This document shows positions 9,777-18,439 of a stretch of 64,000 bases of DNA, in pieces (the first letter of the stretch is position 1; the number at the start of each line of letters is the position of its first letter). Position numbers and translations under genes: made by a program. Below the pieces are notes generated by a model that worked only from the letters and a program-made list of their open reading frames with translations, searched no databases and was not told where the DNA came from. Origin of the DNA: Candidatus Methylospira mobilis (GTDB lineage: Bacteria; Pseudomonadota; Gammaproteobacteria; Methylococcales; Methylococcaceae). The stretch is from the NCBI RefSeq assembly GCF_009498235.1, contig NZ_CP044205.1, positions 1,297,716 to 1,361,715 on the forward strand, written 5' to 3'.

Positions 9777-12701
9777 ATGCGTGAGTACGACTGGCTGAAG
9801 CTGTCTGATTTGATAACCAGAGGTGAGCATCCCGTCTTGGGAAACAGGAGCATTTTACCCAAAAATCAGGCAAGCGCGCCCGCACCGGATGCCGGCAGCG
9901 TGAAAGCGTCAGGTTCGTCCGTGGTCATAAACGAGGTGGTTGAGCCTGCGTCCGTGCAATCTGGAACCGAACCGGGACTGGCGAAAATTGAAGCCGGCAT
10001 TAAAAAGCTGATTGAGGCAACCAGAAACAGAACGGCGGCAAACGTACCTGTGCAATCGCGTCTCTCTGCCACGGAGCTTCCGGAAAACGCCACGGATGCG
10101 GATCAAATCGGGCTGCGCATAGACGGTGCGCTTTCCGGGCAGCGCAACCTCAGGGAGCGAATCGGCGTTCTCACCGTCCGCATTGAACAATTGCGGGATA
10201 CCGTTTCGGATTTAGGTAATGCGCTCGACGACTGCGGCCATCGGCTTGAGATACTAACGACGGAAAAGTCCCTCCTTGCCGAATTGAAGGTAAAGGCGGA
10301 AGAAAGCGCCAGGGCGGCGGTGGAACGCTCCAAAAAATGGGAAGCCGCCGCTACAGAGGAGATTCTAACGCATGCAGGCACTCAGGCTGAGTGCGCGGAA
10401 TTACAAAAGCGCGTGGAAGCGCTCAGGCTGGAAATCGAACGGAAAAGCGAAGCAGCAGCTAAAACACGCCAGGAACGGATGGAGGTAGAGCAGGCGCGGA
10501 TCGAAAACCTGAACAGACAGTTTGAAGAAATAACACGGTTGAAAACCTTCCGTGAACCGCAGGCAGATTGCCCGGATGTTCGAGAATACAACCGTAGCGG
10601 AGTCTTTCCGCCTCCTGAAAGCGAGCAGGTTGTGGCGAGCAGCCGTGACGCAGCGGATCTGCAGGATGATGTACAGGGCCGCGCCGAAACCAGCGCCAGC
10701 GAGCTGACTATCCGTCTTCAACAGCTGGAAGAGATGGTCCGCGCATTGGCAGACAACAACCGGCGCCAAGTGGATGAAGCACGGAAAGCAGGCTTATCGC
10801 CGTCGCCTCAACCGGTCACGAAAAATCAGGCGTATCCGCGGTTGCGCGATGTGATTATTGTAAGTTTGTGCTCGGCTGCAGCCACACTTTTTCTGATGCT
10901 GTGCATGGCTTTTTTTATCGCCCGTAACAGTGTCGCCTCAACCGACTACGTTATCGAACAGCGTCCGAACAATAACCGCCGCCGCAGCGATGAAGAAGGC
11001 GCCGGGTCGGAAGCAGGATCAGCTGTTTCTCCCGATACGCCGTTTTATCGTCTGCTGGGCGGCGCCCGCGTTTTGATGGAGCAGGATCGTAAAGCGATAT
11101 TGACCGTCCTGTCCGCCATCGACGGAAGCGCGGGTTTATTCGATTTTTCGTCGTATTTTCTTTCCGGAGATTTTGTTTTCAAAGCGAGAGACTGGTTGGG
11201 TTCGAAAAAATCAGCGCTACCAGGGGAGGGGGCGTTAACTGCGGATTTTCCGTCTCTGTCTCCCGCACCGCCCACCGCAGCGGCGGATTCTGAGCCGGTT
11301 CCTGTTGTACCACCGCCGACCGGGGAGTCCGGCGCTTCGGCTCCGCCGGTTTCTACCGGTTTCCCTGCCGACGCTACGCACGCGGCCGGCAGCGAGTCGC
11401 CGCCAGTTACCGTCGCGCGGTGGGCCGAAACCGGGGACGGCGCGGTTTCCAAAGATTGGGTTCCGCCGCCTTCTTCCGGCATCAAGACGACGATATCGGA
11501 AAGAGCTGTCATTTTGCAGAGGGAAAAACGCGCTGCAGTCCACCTGGGACCGTTCGATGCCGTCGGAAGTCTGCAGATGGGGGCTGGTTACAACAATAAT
11601 CTTTACCTTGATAACCAGCCCGCCGGTTCCTGGCAAATATTCGTACAGCCGTCGGTGAAGCTGCTTCTGGAGAGCGGACGCAATGTGTACAGCCTGGGAG
11701 GGTCCGTCAAGCAGAACAGTTACCCGGACAGCACTATCAATGATTATCTCGATCGTTTTCTGGAAACTCGCAACTGGTTCGATTTCGGAGCGCGCCACAA
11801 GCTGGATCTTACCGGCGACATGTCCTGGGCGCACAATATGTTCGGTCAATACCCTCAGCAGTCGGTTGCGTTCTCTTCCCAGGGGGTTTTTGCTTTCCAG
11901 GCGCCGATACAGTTTCACGACAGGAGCGCGTCGGCCAAATATACCTATGGCGCTTTGACCGCCAGGGGTAATCTCGAGTTCAGGCTGGGCTATAAGGAAA
12001 TGCGTTATGATAATTATCCCGACCTGTATCAGCCGTTGAGCCGTAACGACACGACGACAGGAATCACCTTTTACTACCGGATTCAACCCAAAACCAAACT
12101 GCTGGCGGAGTTTAACAATATTCATTCGCATTATCCTTATAACCCTCCAGCGGGTACGCCGAACCTGGACAGCAATTTCAGGAACTATTTGCTGGGCGTT
12201 ACCTGGAGAGGTACCGCCAAAACGACGGGAACCATCAAGCTGGGCTATGTGCAGAAAGAGTTTGTGAACCCGACAGCGGCAACCAGCGCGTCCTCTCCCT
12301 GGGCGACGAATGTTTCGGCGATGACCTGGCATGTCGGCGTGGACTGGGAGCCTTTCCGGTATTCGGGGTTCAGTCTTTACAGTAGCCAGAATCTGTTGCC
12401 ATCCTGGTCGCTGGGCAGCACGGCAATGGACGTCAAAAATACGCATGTGGATTGGCATCACGCCTGGACCCCGCGTATCGAAAGCAAGCTGTCTTTCGAT
12501 ATTGGCAGTCAGACTTACGTAGGAACCACCCCCGCCTTGGTAAACAATCTTCAAACCTATGGAGCCGAGGTAAATTATCAAATGCATCGCTGGTTGCGCG
12601 TTGGGGCATCCTATATGTACACCAAGCGCGACTCATCCCAGTCGGTATGGACAGGGGATCAGAATGTAATTATGTTGAATGTAATGCTTACGCCGCCATG
12701 A
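9777..12701 (+). CDS. fusion of coiled-coil/TM protein with an EpsL-like outer-membrane beta-barrel
   Basis: About 974 residues in one uninterrupted frame. Residues roughly 130-270 are coiled coil and carry the EESAR / W-x3-AATEEI / HA-x-T block shared with the gene at 6243. A strong TM lies at about 358-384 (VIIVSLCSAAATLFLMLCMA), followed by a Pro/Ser/Ala-rich linker to about 585. From about 586 to the end comes a barrel resembling the BBP2_2/EpsL/VpsM type, with alternating aromatic strands such as VGSLQMGAGYNNNLYL. The ATG at 9777 is preferred over the in-frame TTG at 9765. Such barrels are normally separate, signal-peptide-bearing proteins; here the barrel is tied to an inner-membrane anchor. 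It lies just before the Wza and Wzc genes, so export of the polysaccharide is the likely context. Confidence 0.8.
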   Translation: MREYDWLKLSDLITRGEHPVLGNRSILPKNQASAPAPDAGSVKASGSSVVINEVVEPASVQSGTEPGLAKIEAGIKKLIEATRNRTAANVPVQSRLSATELPENATDADQIGLRIDGALSGQRNLRERIGVLTVRIEQLRDTVSDLGNALDDCGHRLEILTTEKSLLAELKVKAEESARAAVERSKKWEAAATEEILTHAGTQAECAELQKRVEALRLEIERKSEAAAKTRQERMEVEQARIENLNRQFEEITRLKTFREPQADCPDVREYNRSGVFPPPESEQVVASSRDAADLQDDVQGRAETSASELTIRLQQLEEMVRALADNNRRQVDEARKAGLSPSPQPVTKNQAYPRLRDVIIVSLCSAAATLFLMLCMAFFIARNSVASTDYVIEQRPNNNRRRSDEEGAGSEAGSAVSPDTPFYRLLGGARVLMEQDRKAILTVLSAIDGSAGLFDFSSYFLSGDFVFKARDWLGSKKSALPGEGALTADFPSLSPAPPTAAADSEPVPVVPPPTGESGASAPPVSTGFPADATHAAGSESPPVTVARWAETGDGAVSKDWVPPPSSGIKTTISERAVILQREKRAAVHLGPFDAVGSLQMGAGYNNNLYLDNQPAGSWQIFVQPSVKLLLESGRNVYSLGGSVKQNSYPDSTINDYLDRFLETRNWFDFGARHKLDLTGDMSWAHNMFGQYPQQSVAFSSQGVFAFQAPIQFHDRSASAKYTYGALTARGNLEFRLGYKEMRYDNYPDLYQPLSRNDTTTGITFYYRIQPKTKLLAEFNNIHSHYPYNPPAGTPNLDSNFRNYLLGVTWRGTAKTTGTIKLGYVQKEFVNPTAATSASSPWATNVSAMTWHVGVDWEPFRYSGFSLYSSQNLLPSWSLGSTAMDVKNTHVDWHHAWTPRIESKLSFDIGSQTYVGTTPALVNNLQTYGAEVNYQMHRWLRVGASYMYTKRDSSQSVWTGDQNVIMLNVMLTPP

Positions 12702-12800
12702 TCGGAGCAGGGAGGTATCGATTTGCCATCGGATTTCCGGCCTGAGACCTGTCCTTTCATGGATGTTTTTAATTTGACGACGATAATACTAAGGTGGTTT

Positions 12801-13349
12801 ATGGTTCGCTTCTTTTTGGGGATTTTCGCGGGTTTAATGCTTTTTTCATCCTCGTTTGCAGCGCCGGAGCAGGCGGCCCCATCGGCTATTTCAGAGTACA
12901 AACTGGGGCCGGGAGACGAGATCAAGATATTGGTGGTGGGATCGCCCGACTTATCGCTGGACTTTATTCTAAGCGATGCCGGCACTATTTCATTCCCTTT
13001 TCTCGGCGAGATCTATGTAAAGCAGATGACCGCCAGCAAATTGGAGGCCTACCTGCAGGGCCGCTTGAGTCAAGGTTATCTGGTGAACCCGCAGGTCAAT
13101 GTGCGCATAGTCAAATACCGTCCGTTTTTCGTTACCGGGGAAGTCGTGCGTCCCGGCGGGTATCCCTACCAGCCCGCGTTGACGGCCTACATGGCGGTGA
13201 CTTTGGCCGGAGGCTTCACCGAGCGCGCCGCTCGCCGTGACCTTCTGGTTATACACGAAGACGATCCCGATCATGAACCCAGGGAAATTGGTTTGAGCGA
13301 CCGCGTTCGCCCGGGTGATATTATTGTAGTCGAGGAAAGCTTTTTTTAA
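12801..13349 (+). CDS. polysaccharide export protein, Wza/EpsE type
   Basis: A small (182-residue) outer-membrane polysaccharide export protein. An N-terminal signal sequence (MVRFFLGIFAGLMLFSSSFA) precedes a Poly_export domain starting at YKLGPGDEIKILVVG, then one SLBB domain (FVTGEVVRPGGYPYQPALT). The ATG at 12801 has AAGGTGG at 12791-12797; the longer frame to 12723 is not needed. It is shorter than Wza (about 380 residues), like the EpsE-type proteins of Wzx/Wzy-like loci, and lacks the C-terminal helix that forms the outer-membrane pore. The barrel of the preceding gene could supply the missing pore, an attractive but untested idea. The kinase gene starts 2 bases after the stop. Confidence 0.9.
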   Translation: MVRFFLGIFAGLMLFSSSFAAPEQAAPSAISEYKLGPGDEIKILVVGSPDLSLDFILSDAGTISFPFLGEIYVKQMTASKLEAYLQGRLSQGYLVNPQVNVRIVKYRPFFVTGEVVRPGGYPYQPALTAYMAVTLAGGFTERAARRDLLVIHEDDPDHEPREIGLSDRVRPGDIIVVEESFF

Positions 13350-13351
13350 TT

Positions 13352-15613
13352 GTGAATACGCCCGATAGACGCGCGTCTGATGATAGACGTCCGTCCGACC
13401 TTCAAACCGATCGCCGCGATCGTCGCGCTTCGGAACAGCCGCGCGAAGAATCCAGCGACCTGCTTGTGTACTGGAACGTGGTGCGCCGTTACTGGCTCGG
13501 CATACTATCGTTTTCTTCCGCCATAACCCTGATCGCATTGGTGGTCGTGCTGAAAATGATCCCTATTTATCAGGCTGAGGCCAGCCTGATGATCGAGACG
13601 CGCGAGGCAAAGATCGTTTCCGTGCAGAACCTCTATTCCGAGGATACCAATTCGCACGAATATATGCAGTCTCAGTTCGAGATATTGAAATCGAGAGAGC
13701 TGGCCGAACGAGTGATTCAGTCTTTACATCTAACCGAGTTACCGCGTTTTCGACAGAAATCGGACCCAGGCAGGTTTGGCTGGCGAAAATGGCTGCCTTT
13801 CCTCTCGCCAGTGCCTGCGCCGCAACCTCCGGCGGTCAACAATGAACCGGGATCTTCCGAAAAAGCCGGTGAGCAAGTGATTCAATGGTTCCAGGACTCG
13901 CTATCCGTCAATCCGGTTCGTAATTCATTGATCGTCAAAGTCGGTTTTGAGGATCGTGATCCGAACCTGGCAATGCGGATTGCCAATGCGTCGGCAGAGG
14001 CTTTCATTGAAGGCGATTTAAACAGCAAACTGGCGCAGGCGCAGAAGGCATCCGAATGGTTGTCCTCCCGGTTTGACGGCTTGAAGGAACAGTTGACGCA
14101 ATCCGAGCAGAGACTGCAGTCGTTTTTGGAATCCGAGCACCTGATCGATCTGGAGGGGGTGTATACGCTGACCAGCAAGGAAGTGGTGGCGATGACGGAG
14201 AAACTGGTGCAGGTGCGTCAACAGCGGGCGGAAGCGGAAAATTTCTATCGGCAAGTGGCTTCGATTTCGAATCTTTCCGGTGAGCGCATTGAGTCCATAC
14301 CGGATGTTGGCGGCGACGTCGTACTCAATGATCTGAAGCGCAAGCTGATGGAGGTACAGACCCAATATTCCGAATTTTCGAAACAGCTGGGCGCTTCTCA
14401 TCCGAAAATGCAGAGTCTTGCGGCGCAGAACGCCTCCCTGACCGATGCGATTCAGCAGCATCTCTCTGCCTTGAAGTCGCGCATGAAAAACCAGTACGAG
14501 ATTGTTGCCGCCAACGAGCAGGCGCTGGAAAGCGCGATTCGCGAAAATAAGGAAGAAATTCAGAGTATTTCGCGTAAACAGGCGCAATTGAAGGAGTTGC
14601 AACGCGAGGTGACTTCCAATCAGCAATTGTACGATATGTTTCTTACGCGTATAAAGGAAACGCGCGAAACCGGGGAGTTGCAAACCGCGAACTCACATTT
14701 CATCGATCGCGCCGAGTTGCCGCGGCGCCCGGTGAAGCCCAAAAAAACCCAGTTGATCGTTTTTGCCTTTCTGGGCAGTCTGATTTTCGGCGTGATCAGC
14801 GCTTTTTTGCTGGAGAATCTCGATACGTCAATCAAAGGTACGGAAGGGCTGCTGCTGGAGCCGCGCATGACCGCGGCATTGCTGGCTACCCTCCCTTTGC
14901 TGGACAGCGAACGCTTCAAGCCGGGATTGGCTTACCTGGAGAATAAGCAACCCAGCTTTTGCGAGTCGGTGCGCACCTTGCGCACCAGGATACTGCTGGC
15001 GCGTCTGGATAATCCCTACAAGGTCATTATGGTGACCAGTCCCGTCGGGGGGGAAGGCAAGACCACGGTTGCGATTAATCTCGCTTTTGCGATGTCCCGC
15101 ATAAAAAACCAGAGCGTATTGCTGTTGGAAGCCGATATGCGCGAGCCGGGAATTGCCGAGTTTCTGGGGCTGCCGAAGCGAAAAATCGGTTTGTCTAATA
15201 TGCTGGTCGATTCGCTGCCTCTTGATGAGGTATTGTTCAGGCTACGCTACGAAAGCGGCATTCTGGACGTTCTGACATCCGGCTCGACCCCGCCCGATAT
15301 ACTGGAAATACTCGATTCCGAACGTTTTTCAGAGGTATTGCAGGAGCTGAAGACGCTGTATGATGTGATTTTGATCGATGTGCCCGCCGTTCAGCGCGTG
15401 AGCGACGCATTGATACTGTCGCATGAAGTCGACGCCATAGTCTATGTCGTCAAGGCCGGAGTTACTTCTCTCAAGGCCGCGCGCGAAGGCATCACGCGTC
15501 TGCGTAGAGCGCAAGGAACCATTTGCGGGGTGGTGCTGAATCAATTCAGCGAAAAGAAAACCCGGATGTCGATACTGGCGCGTATCTGGGCCAGGCTTAA
15601 GGCGGGCGGGTGA
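13352..15613 (+). CDS. polysaccharide chain-length regulator with BY-kinase domain (Wzc type)
   Basis: A 753-residue inner-membrane protein. An unusual N-terminal Asp-Arg-Arg-rich tail (about 4-30, repeated DRR/RRAS) precedes the Wzz domain with TM1 at about 50-70, a long periplasmic coiled coil (about 220-450), TM2 at about 470-490, and a cytoplasmic bacterial tyrosine kinase domain. Walker A is SPVGGEGKTTVAINL (about 562-576), Walker A' is VLLLEADMREP and Walker B is DVILIDVPA. The C-terminus RMSILARIWARLKAGG has no tyrosine cluster, the usual autophosphorylation region. GTG start 2 bases after the Wza-type gene, so translation is probably coupled. Confidence 0.9.
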   Translation: MNTPDRRASDDRRPSDLQTDRRDRRASEQPREESSDLLVYWNVVRRYWLGILSFSSAITLIALVVVLKMIPIYQAEASLMIETREAKIVSVQNLYSEDTNSHEYMQSQFEILKSRELAERVIQSLHLTELPRFRQKSDPGRFGWRKWLPFLSPVPAPQPPAVNNEPGSSEKAGEQVIQWFQDSLSVNPVRNSLIVKVGFEDRDPNLAMRIANASAEAFIEGDLNSKLAQAQKASEWLSSRFDGLKEQLTQSEQRLQSFLESEHLIDLEGVYTLTSKEVVAMTEKLVQVRQQRAEAENFYRQVASISNLSGERIESIPDVGGDVVLNDLKRKLMEVQTQYSEFSKQLGASHPKMQSLAAQNASLTDAIQQHLSALKSRMKNQYEIVAANEQALESAIRENKEEIQSISRKQAQLKELQREVTSNQQLYDMFLTRIKETRETGELQTANSHFIDRAELPRRPVKPKKTQLIVFAFLGSLIFGVISAFLLENLDTSIKGTEGLLLEPRMTAALLATLPLLDSERFKPGLAYLENKQPSFCESVRTLRTRILLARLDNPYKVIMVTSPVGGEGKTTVAINLAFAMSRIKNQSVLLLEADMREPGIAEFLGLPKRKIGLSNMLVDSLPLDEVLFRLRYESGILDVLTSGSTPPDILEILDSERFSEVLQELKTLYDVILIDVPAVQRVSDALILSHEVDAIVYVVKAGVTSLKAAREGITRLRRAQGTICGVVLNQFSEKKTRMSILARIWARLKAGG

Positions 15614-16564
15614 GTGGGTATTGATCTGCATGTTGCCGTCGGTATTTTGCAGCAGGGAGACGAGGTTCTGATAACCCGGCGTCTGCGAGGCAGTCATATG
15701 GGCGGCTACTGGGAGTTTCCGGGGGGGAAGTTCGATGGCTCGGAAACGGCGCCGGAAGCTTTGGCGCGCGAGTTGCGCGAAGAGTTGGGCATAGGAATCG
15801 AACCGGCTTTTCCCCTGATCCGGTTGAAATATGATTATCCGGATCGCCGCGTTATTTTGCATGTCTGGCGAATAGCGCGGTTTATATCGACGCCGCGAAG
15901 CTGCGAGGGACAAACGTTGCGCTGGGCGCCCATCGCCGATCTGGATAATTATACGTTTTTACCGGCTAATAAGCCGATACTGACTTCAATCCGCCTGCCT
16001 GACCGCTATGGTTTCGTCGATGACGAATCCCGCGACCCCGAGATATTGTTCCGGCAACTGCAAGCGCTGGTAGGGCAAGGCATCCGCCTGGTGCGACTGC
16101 GCGCCTCCGGGCTTACTGGTGCGGATTACCGGGCATTGGCCGAGCGTTGCGTCGATTATTGCGCTGAAAACGGCGTGGCGTTGTTGCTGGCCGATGTTGC
16201 GGATACCGGGAGCGTTTTGCCGGAAGCTGCAGGCCTGCATTTGACGGCAAGACAACTGATGATGGCGGGGAAACGTCCTTTGTTAACGGGGGCGCAAAAG
16301 TGGGTTGCGGCATCCTGCCATAACGGTATGGAGCTCGGTCACGCCGAGCGTATCGGCATCGATTTTGCGGTATTGTCTCCCGTACTGCCTACGGCAACTC
16401 ATCCGGGTATGTCCGCGTTGGGTTGGGAAAGGTTCAGCGCGCTGGTGGAGGGATGCAGTCTGCCGGTATTTGCTTTAGGAGGCATGATGCCGGAAAATCT
16501 GCATTTCGCGAAGTTTCAAGGCGCTCAGGGAATAGCTGCCATTCGCGGTTTTTTTGCGCAATAA
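15614..16564 (+). CDS. bifunctional Nudix hydrolase / thiamine-phosphate-synthase-like protein
   Basis: A 316-residue two-domain protein. Residues 1-130 form a MutT-type Nudix hydrolase with a complete Nudix box (GGKFDGSETAPEALARELRE then ELGI). Residues about 150-316 resemble ThiE/TenI (LVRLRASGLTGADYRALAER, then LADVADTGSVLPEAAGLHL). This fusion is known in beta- and gammaproteobacteria; it is generally taken to clean up 8-oxo-dGTP, while the ThiE-like part is of uncertain activity. The GTG start directly follows the kinase stop codon, so it shares the polysaccharide transcript although its role looks like housekeeping. Confidence 0.85.
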   Translation: MGIDLHVAVGILQQGDEVLITRRLRGSHMGGYWEFPGGKFDGSETAPEALARELREELGIGIEPAFPLIRLKYDYPDRRVILHVWRIARFISTPRSCEGQTLRWAPIADLDNYTFLPANKPILTSIRLPDRYGFVDDESRDPEILFRQLQALVGQGIRLVRLRASGLTGADYRALAERCVDYCAENGVALLLADVADTGSVLPEAAGLHLTARQLMMAGKRPLLTGAQKWVAASCHNGMELGHAERIGIDFAVLSPVLPTATHPGMSALGWERFSALVEGCSLPVFALGGMMPENLHFAKFQGAQGIAAIRGFFAQ

Positions 16565-16769
16565 AATACATAGAATTGCATTGTTATAGTGCGTTATGCG
16601 CAAAATTGGTGCTGTTGTTGCGGGAACCTGATTGAGTTTGGAAACGGTAAAAACGGGATACGCTGATTTGTAAGCAGGGTGATATACTGAAAACCACTCT
16701 GGTTTATAGTGTTTTTACCATTATTCCCTGTAAATCCGGCGATGTTTTGCCTGTAGTGCCCACTTAATT

Positions 16770-16785
16770 TGGTACGGTTCCTGTA
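16770..16785 (+). promoter_or_regulatory. weak candidate sigma-54 promoter of glnA
   Basis: TGGTACGGTTCCTGTA resembles the -24/-12 consensus TGGCAC-N5-TTGCA but departs from it at several positions. It stands 60 bases before the glnA start, where an NtrC-dependent promoter would be expected. The gap from 16565 shows no other gene. The match is imperfect, so this is a guess from context. Confidence 0.25.
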
Positions 16786-16844
16786 TGATAACGCTGTTAA
16801 GCTAATGACATTAACCTAATAATAGTTTTGAGGAGAGAACAAGC

Positions 16845-18254
16845 ATGTCAGCTAAAGATGTACTTCAGTTAATCAAGGAAAAAGACGTCAGATATGTCGA
16901 TTTCCGTTTCGCCGATACGCGCGGTAAGGAACAGCATGTCACGGTTCCGGCCAGCACCATCGACAAGAGCCTTTTCGAAGAAGGCAAAATGTTTGACGGT
17001 TCTTCCATCGCCGGTTGGAAAGGCATCAATGAATCCGATATGATACTGATGCCGGATGCGGCTTCTGCCGTTATCGATCCGTTCTTCGACGATACCACGC
17101 TGATCTTGCGCTGCGATATCGTGGAGCCTGCGACCATGCAGGGGTATGAGCGGGATCCTCGCTCCATCGCCAAGCGCGCCGAAGCTTATCTGAAGTCCAC
17201 CGGTATTGCCGACACCGCGTTCTTCGGGCCGGAAAACGAATTTTTCGTTTTTGACGGCGTACGCTGGGGTACGAGGATGGAGCATACCTTTTTCCATATC
17301 GAAGGAGAAGAAGGCGCCTGGAGCTCCTCCAAAGAATATGAAGAAGGGAATATCGGACACCGTCCAGGAGTGAAAGGCGGTTATTTCCCGGTTCCTCCGG
17401 TAGACTCGTTTCAGGATTTGCGCTCGGCGATGTGTAACGCGTTGGAAGAAATGAACCAGGAAGTCGAGGTTCACCATCATGAAGTAGCTACCGCAGGCCA
17501 ATGTGAAATCGGCACCAAGTTCAATACGCTGGTTAAAAAGGCCGACGAAGTGCTGGTGCTGAAATATGTGCTGCAGAACGTAGCGCACGCCTATGGCAAA
17601 ACTCTGACCTTTATGCCGAAACCGCTGGTTGGCGATAACGGTAACGGCATGCATGTGCATCAGTCAATTGCGAAAGACGGCAAGAACCTTTTCACGGGCG
17701 ATTTGTATGGCGGGCTGTCCGAAACCGCGCTGTTCTACATCGGCGGTATCATTAAGCATGCAAAGGCTTTGAACGCGTTCTGCAACGCTTCGACCAACAG
17801 CTACAAGCGTCTGGTTCCCGGCTTCGAAGCGCCTGTCATGCTGGCGTACTCAGCCCGTAATCGTTCGGCTTCCATCCGCATTCCCTACGTAACCAATCCC
17901 AAGGCGCGCCGTATCGAAGTGCGTTTCCCTGATTCCACCGCCAATCCGTATCTGGCATTCTCCGCGATGCTGCTGGCCGGTATCGACGGTATTCAGAACA
18001 AGATCCACCCCGGCGATGCGATGGACAAGGATCTGTACGACCTGCCGCCGGAGGAAGACAAGCTGATTCCGCGCGTATGCCATTCGTTCGACCAGGCACT
18101 GGAAGCGCTGGATGCGGATCGCGAATTCCTGACTCGTGGCGGCGTATTTACCGACGAAGCAATCGATGCATATATCGAGCTGAAAATGCAGGATGTAACC
18201 CGCTTCCGCATGAGCACCCATCCGGTTGAGTTTGATATGTATTACAGCCTGTAA
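16845..18254 (+). CDS. glnA: glutamine synthetase type I
   Basis: A 469-residue GSI, which makes glutamine from glutamate, ammonia and ATP in the cytoplasm as a dodecamer. The N-terminal beta-grasp domain begins [20 protein letters not shown]. Active-site signatures are present: [27 protein letters not shown] and the ATP-binding [10 protein letters not shown] region. DLYDLPPEE near residue 395 contains the tyrosine adenylylated by GlnE in proteobacterial enzymes. ATG preceded by AGGAGAG. It stands alone with its own terminator; no glnL/glnG follows. Confidently assigned. Confidence 0.98.
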   Translation: MSAKDVLQLIKEKDVRYVDFRFADTRGKEQHVTVPASTIDKSLFEEGKMFDGSSIAGWKGINESDMILMPDAASAVIDPFFDDTTLILRCDIVEPATMQGYERDPRSIAKRAEAYLKSTGIADTAFFGPENEFFVFDGVRWGTRMEHTFFHIEGEEGAWSSSKEYEEGNIGHRPGVKGGYFPVPPVDSFQDLRSAMCNALEEMNQEVEVHHHEVATAGQCEIGTKFNTLVKKADEVLVLKYVLQNVAHAYGKTLTFMPKPLVGDNGNGMHVHQSIAKDGKNLFTGDLYGGLSETALFYIGGIIKHAKALNAFCNASTNSYKRLVPGFEAPVMLAYSARNRSASIRIPYVTNPKARRIEVRFPDSTANPYLAFSAMLLAGIDGIQNKIHPGDAMDKDLYDLPPEEDKLIPRVCHSFDQALEALDADREFLTRGGVFTDEAIDAYIELKMQDVTRFRMSTHPVEFDMYYSL

Positions 18255-18292
18255 AATCCGTACCTGTTCCGGGCAATCCCGGAGCATCCCTC

Positions 18293-18327
18293 AAACCCGC
18301 GTTGCTTATGGCTTCGCGGGTTTTTTT
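18293..18327 (+). terminator. rho-independent terminator of glnA
   Basis: A 9-bp stem, AAACCCGCG with CGCGGGTTT, runs directly into a seven-T tract 40-70 bases after the glnA stop. Confidence 0.85.
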
Positions 18328-18407
18328 AACGCTCAGACGTTCCCGCTTAATCGCGGTATAATTGTCCCCCGTTATGCCCCCGTGTGTCCCCAATGTTGCC
18401 CTAAACA

Positions 18408-18439
18408 AGCCGGATGTCAACGCACTTAACAGCACCACT
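18408..18439. repeat. left copy of a direct repeat, first part (split by ISAs1)
   Basis: AGCCGGATGTCAACGCAC here also occurs at 24969-24986. The remainder of this repeat copy continues at 19644, on the far side of the ISAs1. Removing the IS and one target duplicate joins the two parts into a copy of the sequence beside tRNA-Ser. Confidence 0.7.

Noticed and set aside
11235..12587. A 450-codon minus-strand open frame
   Set aside because: It lies entirely antisense to the beta-barrel domain, has no ribosome binding site or recognisable domain, and the plus-strand frame has clear barrel and linker sequence.
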